Shown one piece after another: positions 53,328-62,086 of a stretch of 64,000 nucleotides of DNA (its first letter is position 1; the number at the start of each line of letters is the position of its first letter). The DNA comes from Pedobacter aquatilis (lineage in GTDB: Bacteria > Bacteroidota > Bacteroidia > Sphingobacteriales > Sphingobacteriaceae), in contig NZ_JAUFPW010000036.1 in the NCBI RefSeq assembly GCF_030409415.1, positions 186,001-250,000 of the forward strand, in the 5' to 3' direction. The notes below the pieces were generated by a model. It did no database searches, was not told the origin of the DNA, and worked only from the letters and a program-made list of their open reading frames with translations. The translations under genes were made by a program, and so were the position numbers.

Positions 53328-55907
53328 ATGAACCTAAATTCTCCACTCTTTAGAGCAATCTTTAATAATTCAGTAGCAAAGATAATTCTTGAAGCTAACG
53401 CTCCTGATTTTTCTATTGTAGATTACAATGAAGAATTTGAAAAAACATCATACACCACAAGCAGAAATGTTAGAGGCCTCAAAATAATTGAAGCCTACCC
53501 AACTGAGGAGAATAATCAAGAAAGTAAAATTTTAATTAACGGACTAATATCCGCTGTAGAAACGAAAGAAATTATTTGCCTTCCTGCTTTTCAATACAAT
53601 GTGCCTTCTGCCGATTTAAAATCTACCAAAGTAAGTTGGTGGCAATCTGAAATTCTTCCTGTAATAGATAATGGTAATGTACAATATTTACTAGTTACTG
53701 TACACAACATTACCGATAAAGTTTTAGGCACAAATGCCCTTGGTGAATCAATAGAACGAGAAAATAGGCTCAACATAGCGCTGGCCGATACGCATGAAGA
53801 ATTAGCGGCTTCCAACGAGGAGCTTCAGGCAAATTTGGAAGATTTAATTAGCACAAATGAAGAACTTACTTTATCCAGAAAAGAACTCCAACTATTAAAC
53901 GATCAATTAGAGCTTCGGATTGAGAAACGCACAGAAGATCTCCAATCTAGCAGGTTGCTTTTGCAAAATATAATTCAAACTACAAACGTTGCAATGACCC
54001 TGCTTAAGGGAAAAGATTTAATTATAGAACATCCCAATCCACCGATGATCAAAATCTGGCAAAGAAAGCCAGAAAATGTTGTTGGAAAAAGAATTACAGA
54101 TGTATTTCCAGAACTAGAAACGCAGAGGTTTCCAAAATTATTGGCAGAAGTATTTGAAAGTGGTAAGAGCATAGCCATGCCTGAAGTGCCAGTTAATATC
54201 TCTTACGAAAATAGCGAAATGGGCTTAATATATGTCGATTTCTCGTATGATCCAATTTTCGATAAGGATGGTAATGTAGAATATATATTGGCAACCGTTA
54301 ACGATATTACCGATAATGTTTTAAATAGGAAAAGATTAGAGGCAAACGAATCAGAATTACAGGCTACAACCGAAGAACTTGCAGCATCCAATGAAGAGCT
54401 TTCTGCAACAAATGAGGAGTTAGCAACTACCAACGAAGAGTTACAAGAAGCTCAGGAAACCCTTTTTCTCAAAAATGAGGAATTATTAGAAACTGAAGAA
54501 AGCCTTAGGTTAGCATTAGCATCAGGTAATTTGGGCATTTATAGTATTGAACCTGAAACTGGTAAGTTTGATATCTCACCAAAAGCAAGAGAATTTTATG
54601 GTTTACCAATAAGCGGAAAGATAACATGGGTCGATGTAACTAATACGGTTGTGCCAGAATATTTGCCTGTTATAGAGGAAGCCCGTAGTAAAGCCCTTTT
54701 AACTAAACAGCCTTTTGATGTTCAATACCCAATATTACAAAGCACTACAAATAAAATAAAGTGGGTACGTGTGGTTGGAAAAAGCATTCCAAAATCAAAC
54801 AGTAGAGTTGCCCGCTTTCTTGGTGTTATTTTAGATATTACTGCAGAAACCGAATACCGCCATGCAATTGAGGAAAGTGAGTCGCGGTTTAGAAATATGG
54901 CAGAAGCAACAGATGTGTTCATCGCTGTTGGTGATGGAACAAACAATGCCACATATTTTAATACAGCATGGACTGCCCTAACCGGTCGTAGTATGAATGA
55001 TTTATTAAAATTTGGCTGGGCAGATTTGATTCATCCGGAAGATCGAGATAGATATGTTGAGATTTACCTCGAAGCATTTAAAAATAAGTCGCCATTTACA
55101 GGTGAATTTAGGATTTTGGATAAAGATGGCAATTACAGTTGGCTTTTGGCAAAAGGTAATCCTCGGTTTAATAAAAATGGAGAATTTGCTGGTTACATAA
55201 GCTCTAGCGTAGATATTTCCGAATTAAAGAAAGATGAAATCAGGAAAAATGATTTCATTGGCATGGTAAGCCATGAACTTAAAACACCTTTAACGGCAAT
55301 TAGTGGTTTTGTACAGGTTTTGCAATCAAGAGCCAAAAAAAATGAAGATTCCTACGCATTAATAGCACTCAATAGAACTTATAATCAGGTAAAGAAAATG
55401 ACAGTGATGATAAACGGTTTCTTAAATGTATCTCGTTTAGAATCTGGTAAATTATTAATAGAAAAAAGTGATTTTCAACTTGATGAACTAATCAAAGAAC
55501 TAGTAGAAGAAAGTGATTTGGTTCAGTTTTCTCATAAAATTAACCTATCTGTAGTACAACCAATTATTGTTAATGCTGATAGAGATAAGATTGGAAGTGT
55601 GATATCTAATTTATTAAGTAATGCAGTTAAATATTCGCCGTCTGGAACAGAAATAGATATTCGGTGTGAAATTTTGGCTGATAAAGCAGTAGTAAGCATT
55701 ACAGATGAAGGAATTGGTATAGATGAAGAAGATGTTGATAAACTTTTCAACAGATATTATAGAGTTGGCAAACACCATACGATTTCTGGCTTTGGAATTG
55801 GACTTTATCTTAGCTCAGAAATTATTGAGCGACATAACGGAAAAATAGGTGTAAATAGTGAAATAGGTAAAGGTTCTACATTTTACTTTGAAATTCCATT
55901 AGTTTAG
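53328..55907 (+). CDS. Multi-PAS hybrid-free sensor histidine kinase
   Basis: A cytoplasmic-looking kinase of about 859 residues with no membrane helix. It has an N-terminal PAS-like domain (1-135), a coiled coil (about 140-215) rich in S-N-E-E-L repeats, a second PAS domain (about 220-330), a second coiled coil with repeated EELAASNEELSATNEEL-type text, and two further PAS domains (about 400-640). The HisKA motif follows with H649 in MVSHELKTPLTAI, then an ATPase domain with NLLSNAVKYS, DEGIGIDEED and GFGIGLYL. There is no receiver. The open frame extends to 53229 but that lies in the tRNA terminator; ATG 53328 is preferred. No response regulator is adjacent. Confidence 0.93.
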   Translation: MNLNSPLFRAIFNNSVAKIILEANAPDFSIVDYNEEFEKTSYTTSRNVRGLKIIEAYPTEENNQESKILINGLISAVETKEIICLPAFQYNVPSADLKSTKVSWWQSEILPVIDNGNVQYLLVTVHNITDKVLGTNALGESIERENRLNIALADTHEELAASNEELQANLEDLISTNEELTLSRKELQLLNDQLELRIEKRTEDLQSSRLLLQNIIQTTNVAMTLLKGKDLIIEHPNPPMIKIWQRKPENVVGKRITDVFPELETQRFPKLLAEVFESGKSIAMPEVPVNISYENSEMGLIYVDFSYDPIFDKDGNVEYILATVNDITDNVLNRKRLEANESELQATTEELAASNEELSATNEELATTNEELQEAQETLFLKNEELLETEESLRLALASGNLGIYSIEPETGKFDISPKAREFYGLPISGKITWVDVTNTVVPEYLPVIEEARSKALLTKQPFDVQYPILQSTTNKIKWVRVVGKSIPKSNSRVARFLGVILDITAETEYRHAIEESESRFRNMAEATDVFIAVGDGTNNATYFNTAWTALTGRSMNDLLKFGWADLIHPEDRDRYVEIYLEAFKNKSPFTGEFRILDKDGNYSWLLAKGNPRFNKNGEFAGYISSSVDISELKKDEIRKNDFIGMVSHELKTPLTAISGFVQVLQSRAKKNEDSYALIALNRTYNQVKKMTVMINGFLNVSRLESGKLLIEKSDFQLDELIKELVEESDLVQFSHKINLSVVQPIIVNADRDKIGSVISNLLSNAVKYSPSGTEIDIRCEILADKAVVSITDEGIGIDEEDVDKLFNRYYRVGKHHTISGFGIGLYLSSEIIERHNGKIGVNSEIGKGSTFYFEIPLV

Positions 55908-56005
55908 AATTAGCAGTTTCTAGTTCCACCCTAAAATTGTCTTGTTTAACCTTTTTCAAATATGGAATCTTAGTATAACTTTATGCTATAAATTTAATAA
56001 TCTAT

Positions 56006-56416
56006 ATGGAAAAGATAACAGTTAAATCTGAAATTAATGCCCCTGTCGATAAAGTTTGGGCATATTGGAGCAGTCCTGAACACATTACAAAATGGACATT
56101 TGCTTCCAGTGATTGGCATGCACCTTATGCTGAAAATGACTTAAAAACTGATGGAAAATTTAAAACAACAATGGCAGCTAAAGATGGTAGTGTGAGTTTT
56201 GATTTCGAGGGCGTTTACACAAATGTAGAAACTCATAAAAAAATTGAATACGCATTGGCTGATGGAAGAACGGTACAAATTGCTTTTGAAGCTGATGGCG
56301 ATACGACTAAAATTACCGAAACATTTGATCCTGAAAACCAAAATCCAATTGAAATGCAACGTGGAGGATGGCAGTCTATTTTAGATAATTTTAAGAAATA
56401 CACTGAAGAAAATTAA
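56006..56416 (+). CDS. SRPBCC family protein (AHSA1-like)
   Basis: A 136-residue START-like fold protein. It opens with KITVKSEINAPVDKVWAYWS, the typical first strand and helix, then HITKWTFASSDWHAPYAEND and the C-terminal helix QRGGWQSILDNFKKY. Such proteins bind small hydrophobic ligands or partner proteins; the ligand is not predictable. Single gene, followed by its own terminator. Confidence 0.93.
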   Translation: MEKITVKSEINAPVDKVWAYWSSPEHITKWTFASSDWHAPYAENDLKTDGKFKTTMAAKDGSVSFDFEGVYTNVETHKKIEYALADGRTVQIAFEADGDTTKITETFDPENQNPIEMQRGGWQSILDNFKKYTEEN

Positions 56417-56430
56417 ACAAAATTTAATTA

Positions 56431-56462
56431 AAAGATTCTTATTGAAGCATTAAGAGTCTTTT
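56431..56462 (+). terminator. Terminator of the SRPBCC gene
   Basis: AAAGATTCTTA and TAAGAGTCTTT form an 11-bp stem with one G-T pair, followed by T residues, 14 bases beyond the stop at 56416. Confidence 0.75.
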
Positions 56463-56545
56463 AGTTAAAAACCTCACCCCCATCTTTGAGCTTTATAATT
56501 CAACATCAGAATGTTATATTAGCTTCATAACTTAAACATTACATC

Positions 56546-57397
56546 ATGAATCAAAAAATCATCACCCTGTACGATAAATACACACATAGCCAGCTAAGCA
56601 GAAAAGAATTCATGAAAAAACTGGCGATTCTGACCGGTAGCACTGCTTTAGCTTTAACTGTTTTACCTTTACTCGAAAATAATTACGTTGCTGCTTCAGG
56701 TTTTGAAAGTGATGATATTACCTCCGAAGAAGTTACTTTCCCAGGTGTTGATGGCGATATGAAAGGTATATTAGCCAAACCTAAAGGCAAGAAAAAATTG
56801 GGGTCTGTGTTGGTTATTCACGAAAACAGAGGTTTAAATCCACATATAATTGATGTTACCAAGCGGGTTGCCGCTGAAGGTTATATCTCTTTAGGTGTTG
56901 ATGCACTTTCACCATTTGGTGGAACACCTGCTGATGAAGATAAAGGACGTGAATTGATAGGCAAACTTGATCCGGTTAAGAATCTACAAAATTATTTAAA
57001 CGGACTCGAATATTTAAGAAAAAATAAAGACGGTAATGGTAAGGTTGGCTGTATGGGATTTTGCTGGGGTGGTGGAATTTCGAATAAATTAGCTGTCAAT
57101 GACCCTAAATTACAGGCCGCTGTAGCTTACTATGGTGCTCAACCAAATATTGCAGATGTTGCTAAAATGAAAGCAAGTGTTATGATGCACTATGGAGGTT
57201 TGGATGAACGTATAAATGCGGGCATTCCTGCTTATGAAGCTGCACTAAAGGAAAGCAAAATTGATTACAAGATTTACATTTATGATGGTGTAAATCATGC
57301 TTTCAACAATAATACATCACCAACAAGATATAATGAAGCTGCAGCAAAATTAGCCTGGCAAAGAAGTATGGATTTATTTAAAAGTAAACTATCGTAA
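56546..57397 (+). CDS. Dienelactone hydrolase family protein, exported
   Basis: A 283-residue alpha/beta-hydrolase. The N terminus has a short basic stretch (SRKEFMKKLAILT) and a hydrophobic run to about residue 42, like a signal sequence of the twin-arginine-like type but with one R. Catalytic residues of the DLH family are C173 in GCMGFCWGGG, D220 in GGLDERI and H251 in GVNHAFNN, with E93 in VIHENRG, a residue that controls the cysteine in this family. The length is normal. The lipoprotein hydrolase gene follows 11 bases later. The physiological substrate is not known. Confidence 0.93.
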   Translation: MNQKIITLYDKYTHSQLSRKEFMKKLAILTGSTALALTVLPLLENNYVAASGFESDDITSEEVTFPGVDGDMKGILAKPKGKKKLGSVLVIHENRGLNPHIIDVTKRVAAEGYISLGVDALSPFGGTPADEDKGRELIGKLDPVKNLQNYLNGLEYLRKNKDGNGKVGCMGFCWGGGISNKLAVNDPKLQAAVAYYGAQPNIADVAKMKASVMMHYGGLDERINAGIPAYEAALKESKIDYKIYIYDGVNHAFNNNTSPTRYNEAAAKLAWQRSMDLFKSKLS

Positions 57398-57408
57398 TTG
57401 CAATTTTA

Positions 57409-58983
57409 ATGAAGCGTTTTTTATTTGCAATACTAACCGTATTAATTTTTTGCTCTTGCCAAGATAATTATACTCCAGATACAGTACAAATCTCAAATAC
57501 TTCCAAAACGCCGTCTGCTATTCCATTTAAAAAATATTTAGGTGTTAATGCTTTTGAGTGGGATTTTGTTGATGAAAAAGTTTCATCGAGTGTTATTGAT
57601 GAAAAACGAATGGCATTGATAAAATCCTTTGGCGGAATAAGGCATTATTTAGATTGGGACAGAATGGAGGCTGCAATTGGAAAATATACTTTTAACCCAA
57701 CACATAACGGTGGAGCATACTATGATGTTATTTATAAGCGATTAAAAGATGATAACATTGAAGCACTTGCTTGTATAAAAAATGTACCAAAGTGGCTGGT
57801 TACCAGCTATCCGAAGGATGAGCAAGGCTATGATAATACACCGGTTCAATATGGTTATGATAAAAGCAATCCAAAATCATATATAACTCAGGCTAAAATG
57901 GCTTTTCAGTTTGCTGCAAGATACGGCGCAAACCAAAACATCGACAAATCATTAATTTCTGTTGATACATCTATACGTTGTAATGGTGATGATGCCAACA
58001 TACTGTTAGTTGGCTTAGATTTGATAAAATTTGTAGAATGTAATAATGAACCTGATAAATGGTGGAAAGGAAAAAGGGCTCAACAAACAGCAGAAGAATA
58101 TGCCGCAAATATGTCTGCATTTTATGACGGACATAAAGGAACAATGGGTAAAAATGTTGGCGTAAAAAATGCTGATTCCAGTATGCAGGTTGTAATGGGA
58201 GGCTTAGGCGTAGCAGAACCTAAATTTGTTGAAAAAATGATTGAATGGTGTAAAAACAACAGAGGCTTAAAAGCAAATGGTTCAATTAATTTATGTTTTG
58301 ATGTTATTAATTATCATCTATATTCCAACAATAGCTTTTTAACAGGTAAAGAGGCTACAGTTGGTGTTGCTCCTGAACTTTCTGATATTGGCTCTGTAGC
58401 AAACAAATTTATATCAATTGCTAAAAAACATGCTCCTGGCATAGAAGTTTGGGTTACCGAAACTGGATATGATATTGGCAAAACGCCTCAACATGCAATT
58501 CCTATTAAAGAAAAATCTTCTTTAATAACTCAAGCCGATTGGAATTTGCGTACATCGCTGCTGTATGCTAGGCATGGAATTTCACGCTGCATGTTTTATA
58601 TGCTGGATGATGCTGGTGGCCTAGAGAGCAAAATACAATATAGTTCATCGGGCTTTCATGACGAGTTTAAGCCTAGACCATCTGCCGATTATATGCTCCA
58701 AACAAAAAAGCTTATTGGAGATTATTTTTATACTGCAACAATAAGCAACGAGCCGATTGTTGACTTATATAAAAAAGGGACAAAACAAATTTACGTTTTA
58801 ACAATTCCAGACCAGCAAGGAAGAACAGCCAGCTATCAACTTAATTTAGGCAATTCAAAACAAGCCATTATCCATAGCTTACAAATTGGTAAAAATGAAA
58901 TGCTAAGCAAAAAAGTTAATATTAAAAATGGTAAACTAATAGTTAATGTAACAGAAACGCCAATTTTTGTTGAGAAATTATAG
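57409..58983 (+). CDS. Lipoprotein glycoside hydrolase, clan GH-A-like
   Basis: A 524-residue lipoprotein with signal MKRFLFAILTVLIFCSC and D after the lipidated cysteine. Residues about 45-420 look like a TIM-barrel hydrolase: GVNAFEWDFVDEK, FGGIRHYLDWDRMEA, an acid/base candidate in FVECNNEPDKWW (the N-E pair at strand 4) and a nucleophile candidate in IEVWVTETGYDIG (strand 7). This spacing is typical of clan GH-A families such as GH39 or GH5. A beta-rich tail ends in VNVTETPIFVEKL. No close family is recognised, so the activity on polysaccharides is inferred. Confidence 0.75.
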   Translation: MKRFLFAILTVLIFCSCQDNYTPDTVQISNTSKTPSAIPFKKYLGVNAFEWDFVDEKVSSSVIDEKRMALIKSFGGIRHYLDWDRMEAAIGKYTFNPTHNGGAYYDVIYKRLKDDNIEALACIKNVPKWLVTSYPKDEQGYDNTPVQYGYDKSNPKSYITQAKMAFQFAARYGANQNIDKSLISVDTSIRCNGDDANILLVGLDLIKFVECNNEPDKWWKGKRAQQTAEEYAANMSAFYDGHKGTMGKNVGVKNADSSMQVVMGGLGVAEPKFVEKMIEWCKNNRGLKANGSINLCFDVINYHLYSNNSFLTGKEATVGVAPELSDIGSVANKFISIAKKHAPGIEVWVTETGYDIGKTPQHAIPIKEKSSLITQADWNLRTSLLYARHGISRCMFYMLDDAGGLESKIQYSSSGFHDEFKPRPSADYMLQTKKLIGDYFYTATISNEPIVDLYKKGTKQIYVLTIPDQQGRTASYQLNLGNSKQAIIHSLQIGKNEMLSKKVNIKNGKLIVNVTETPIFVEKL

Positions 58984-58995
58984 ATTTATTTAGCC

Positions 58996-60012
58996 TTATT
59001 TTTCTTCTAACTGATAAATAAATCCTTTATTCCCAGCCAAAATAACAACTTTCCCATTTTTTGCTTTTTGCACAGAATTAAAACTGATATCAGAAATATG
59101 GCTCCAGTTTTCTCCTCCGTCAAGAGAAACATCTGTACCTGAAGTTCCGGTAGCAATTAAGGTTTTAGTATTTATATATGCAACCGCAGAACGATAGCCA
59201 TAAACTGGCGTTTTAGGTTTTCTCCAGGTTTTACCTCCATCATTAGTTAAAACGATGTTGTTGGAATTGTCTTTATCTCTAACATAATTGCCGCCAACAG
59301 CTACACCAATATTTGCATCGTAAAAATCAATAGAAAATGGCCCCGTGGTCGATTCACCTTGCCAAATCGGGCATTTGTAAACTTGCCAGTCTGAACCGTA
59401 ATTTTTCGAGTGATAAATGTGAGAAATCATTCCACCAGTAGCAATCCAAACCTGTCCGCCGGGAAGTGTTTTAATAGTTGTACCACTAGCAGCAAATCCT
59501 GCTTCGCCTTTAACAAGCGATGGATTCATTTTTGAAGAAATATTTTTCCAAGACTTGCCTCCATTAATAGATTTTAATAGCTGCATTTTATTATCAATTG
59601 GGTCACCAAAAATTATTGCTTTGTTTTTGCTCCAAACTCCCAAGCCATCCAAAAAAATTGCTGTATCGGTGTTTTTGTACGTTTCAGTCCAAGTTTTACC
59701 TCCATTAATTGTTTTTAAAACATAAGCCGGACTACCAGCATTAACTACAATAGCTTCTAACTCATTAAAGGCTTCAATATCTCTAAAATCAAGTTTTTCG
59801 TAACCTTTTGGAATTATCCATTCCCAGCTATAACCTCCATCAACACTTTTCCCTATAGTTCCATTACTTCCACTTGTCCAAATAATTTTATCATCGACAA
59901 CACTTAACCCACGGATGCTGGTTTTTGTATTTTCATTTAAAGATTTAACAGCATAATTCTGCGCAGCGCAAAAAAAAGGTGCCAATATTAGGCACCAAAT
60001 TAATTTCTTCAT
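58996..60012 (-). CDS. YCF48-like beta-propeller protein, exported
   Basis: A 338-residue protein with signal MKKLIWCLILAPFFCAAQ. The rest is seven or so BNR/Asp-box repeats of the form S-x-D-G-G-x-x-W, visible as SVDGGYSWEW, TINGGKTWTE, SINGGKSWKN, TNDGGKTWRK and SLDGGENWSH. The layout matches YCF48/Hcf136-type propellers and sialidase-like folds. It probably binds a partner or ligand in the periplasm. Sialidase-type catalysis is unlikely, since no Tyr/Glu/Arg catalytic set is apparent. The DUF2147 gene is six bases upstream, on the same strand. Confidence 0.85.
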   Translation of the reverse strand: MKKLIWCLILAPFFCAAQNYAVKSLNENTKTSIRGLSVVDDKIIWTSGSNGTIGKSVDGGYSWEWIIPKGYEKLDFRDIEAFNELEAIVVNAGSPAYVLKTINGGKTWTETYKNTDTAIFLDGLGVWSKNKAIIFGDPIDNKMQLLKSINGGKSWKNISSKMNPSLVKGEAGFAASGTTIKTLPGGQVWIATGGMISHIYHSKNYGSDWQVYKCPIWQGESTTGPFSIDFYDANIGVAVGGNYVRDKDNSNNIVLTNDGGKTWRKPKTPVYGYRSAVAYINTKTLIATGTSGTDVSLDGGENWSHISDISFNSVQKAKNGKVVILAGNKGFIYQLEEK

Positions 60013-60018
60013 TTAGTA

Positions 60019-60450
60019 TTATTTAACTCGCTTAAAACTTTCAGAACGCCCTAGTAATGAGATTCCTATGTATCCTCTAACCGTCATTATATCTGCACCT
60101 TTAAGGGAAATATTACAGCTATAAGTTTTTCCGCTTTTAGGGTCGTAAATAGTTCCATTAGTCCATTTACCATCATCGTAGACGAAATCCTTTAGAATTT
60201 CTAAATTTAACAATGGGCGGTTTTGCAAACTTGCTGTCGGATTTTTCGCATCAACTTTTGGTTTACCATTTATATTAGGCTCTTTTAACCAAGCCAATTT
60301 ACCGAAGTATTTATCACCTTTTTTGTAAATTTCAATTTGTCCTTCTCCAGAAGGATTTAGCCATTTACCAATCACGGCATCTTTATTTTGTGCAAATGTA
60401 GTGGTTGCTAACGCCACAAAAAGTAGCATTAAAATAGGGAACTTTCTCAT
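60019..60450 (-). CDS. DUF2147 secreted protein
   Basis: A 143-residue protein with signal MRKFPILMLLFVALATTTFAQ cut off after about residue 21 (AQNKD). The body is a small beta-barrel with the DUF2147 pattern: VIGKWLNPSGEGQIEIYKKG, then WTNGTIYDPKSGKTYSC and the end MTVRGYIGISLLGRSESFKR. Members are periplasmic, of unknown function. It heads an operon with the YCF48-like gene. Confidence 0.93.
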   Translation of the reverse strand: MRKFPILMLLFVALATTTFAQNKDAVIGKWLNPSGEGQIEIYKKGDKYFGKLAWLKEPNINGKPKVDAKNPTASLQNRPLLNLEILKDFVYDDGKWTNGTIYDPKSGKTYSCNISLKGADIMTVRGYIGISLLGRSESFKRVK

Positions 60451-60550
60451 ATCGATTTCTATTTAGTGTTTTTAAAGATAATAATTTGACCTTTTGATCC
60501 AAACAAATAATAAAGCAAAAAAGTATGAGAAAGTTTTAATTTGAATAAAA

Positions 60551-60928
60551 TTACTTTGAAACGATAGGTAAATATTTGTGACGATAAGCAAAGAATAGAA
60601 ACAAATTAAATAATAGCATTACAGATACCATTGGCAATTCTTTGGGGCCTAAATATGCGTGATATAAAAATATATTTAAAGTAACCGGAAAAACTAGAAT
60701 TGCTGCTAAAGGTGCCGTTCTACCAAAAATGAGTAATATACCACCAATAAGTTCTGTAACTTTAATTAATGGCATTAAATATCCGGTAACCATTAAACCC
60801 GTCATAAACGTTGTTTGGTCTGCTGACATTTGTTGCCCTTCAGGCATTAATTTTAAAAAATAACTTACAGAAGCAAAAAGATACATCGCACCTAATAGCA
60901 CTCTAATAATTATAACTGCAATTTTCAT
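60551..60928 (-). CDS. DoxX family membrane protein
   Basis: A 125-residue inner membrane protein with four hydrophobic segments. Family features are IIRVLLGAMYLFASVSYFLK at the N terminus and the glycine-rich KVTELIGGILLIFGRTAPLA helix. DoxX proteins are small redox-associated membrane proteins with varied roles. It lies at the end of a minus-strand set with the lipocalin-like and DinB genes; both gaps are 63 bases. Confidence 0.93.
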   Translation of the reverse strand: MKIAVIIIRVLLGAMYLFASVSYFLKLMPEGQQMSADQTTFMTGLMVTGYLMPLIKVTELIGGILLIFGRTAPLAAILVFPVTLNIFLYHAYLGPKELPMVSVMLLFNLFLFFAYRHKYLPIVSK

Positions 60929-60991
60929 ATAGTTTTTAGTTTAGTTTATTAAAAATAAGAAAAAAATAATTTATTAATGAGGATGAGTTAT

Positions 60992-61396
60992 TCATCGAAC
61001 TTGTTTATAAAGCCTTATATCCATCAAAAATTTCCAATCTGTATCATTAGAGTGTTCCCATTTACCCTCAATTATGTTACCCTTTGCTCTAATTTCGCCT
61101 TTAAAACGTTCTCTTTCTGATACAATGGTGATTCGATTATTCTTAATATGCATCACAGCAATATTTACACTACCATTATTATCAAAAGAATAGCTAGTAA
61201 ATTCGTTTTCATGCTCACCCTGCCCTATTATTTCCATCGATTTTAAGCGTTCATCGCCGATTAAAATATCAACAGTATGGATAATAAATTTAAACCCATC
61301 CATCCATTCGTAAATATCGGTTCCTTTAATGTCTTTTTCATCAATTGTTTTGCCTGATGTTTTCCATCTGCCAATAATAGGGCTAAGCTCATTCAT
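60992..61396 (-). CDS. DUF1579-like lipocalin-fold protein
   Basis: A 134-residue soluble protein. It opens with IIGRWKTSGKTIDE, then IYEWMDGFKFIIHTVDILI and EFTSYSFDNNGSVNIAV, and ends with IEGKWEHSNDTDWKFLMDI, a pattern shared with DUF1579/lipocalin-like proteins found near DinB and DoxX genes. It probably binds a small ligand. It lies between the DinB and DoxX genes. Confidence 0.8.
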   Translation of the reverse strand: MNELSPIIGRWKTSGKTIDEKDIKGTDIYEWMDGFKFIIHTVDILIGDERLKSMEIIGQGEHENEFTSYSFDNNGSVNIAVMHIKNNRITIVSERERFKGEIRAKGNIIEGKWEHSNDTDWKFLMDIRLYKQVR

Positions 61397-61459
61397 GTTA
61401 AATCTTTAAAAGAAAAAGCATAAAAAACATTTATTGTTTGAAAAGATTTAAAATCTTAA

Positions 61460-61954
61460 CTACATGTAATTCATACCTTTGTAACCTAACAACCTGCGCC
61501 ACAATGCAATTTGGCCAATACAATTTGCTTCGCGATAAATGGTAAACGAAATCATATCAAATAAAGTCATTTCCATCCCGGGCATTTCGATTCGTTCATT
61601 AAGTTTCTCATCAACAGCATTTGTTAAAGCTTCTTGCAATTTAAGCGATACATTATCCCAATCATCAAGAAATTCGGCTATGCTTGGGTATTTCGCATCA
61701 TCGATTATACTATGGTTATCTTTAAAAAGTTCTAATGTTGATGATTTTATAGCCAAACCAAAAGATTTTGCTAAGTAATATCTCCCATCAACAATGCTTC
61801 CGGTAATCCAGGCAATATGATTCGCATTGGTATTTAATCGTTTCTGAACATCTTCTTCTGCGATTCCATCTAATGCTCGTTTTAAGAAATCTGTATGCAT
61901 TTCATATAAAACAATTAGTCCATACAGTTTTTCTACAATTGGCTTCTTTTTCAT
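61460..61954 (-). CDS. DinB family protein
   Basis: A 164-residue four-helix bundle protein. DinB/YfiT features are HTDFLKRALDGIAEEDVQKR and ANHIAWITGSIVDGRYYL, with histidines at about residues 18, 46 and 77 that could form part of a metal site, though the classical third His near the C terminus is not obvious. Many members are metal-dependent hydrolases or thiol transferases. It is first in a minus-strand set with DUF1579-like and DoxX genes and is divergent from the GlxA-type regulator. Confidence 0.9.
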   Translation of the reverse strand: MKKKPIVEKLYGLIVLYEMHTDFLKRALDGIAEEDVQKRLNTNANHIAWITGSIVDGRYYLAKSFGLAIKSSTLELFKDNHSIIDDAKYPSIAEFLDDWDNVSLKLQEALTNAVDEKLNERIEMPGMEMTLFDMISFTIYREANCIGQIALWRRLLGYKGMNYM

Positions 61955-62086
61955 AATAATGTTGTTAGGTAAACAATAACTAAAATTACGATTTGAATAT
62001 TCTTTAGAGAACAGTCAGAAATGTCAACTTTAGGGTGTATATAAGACAAATTACATATATTTACTAAAGGCAAAATCTAACCACAA

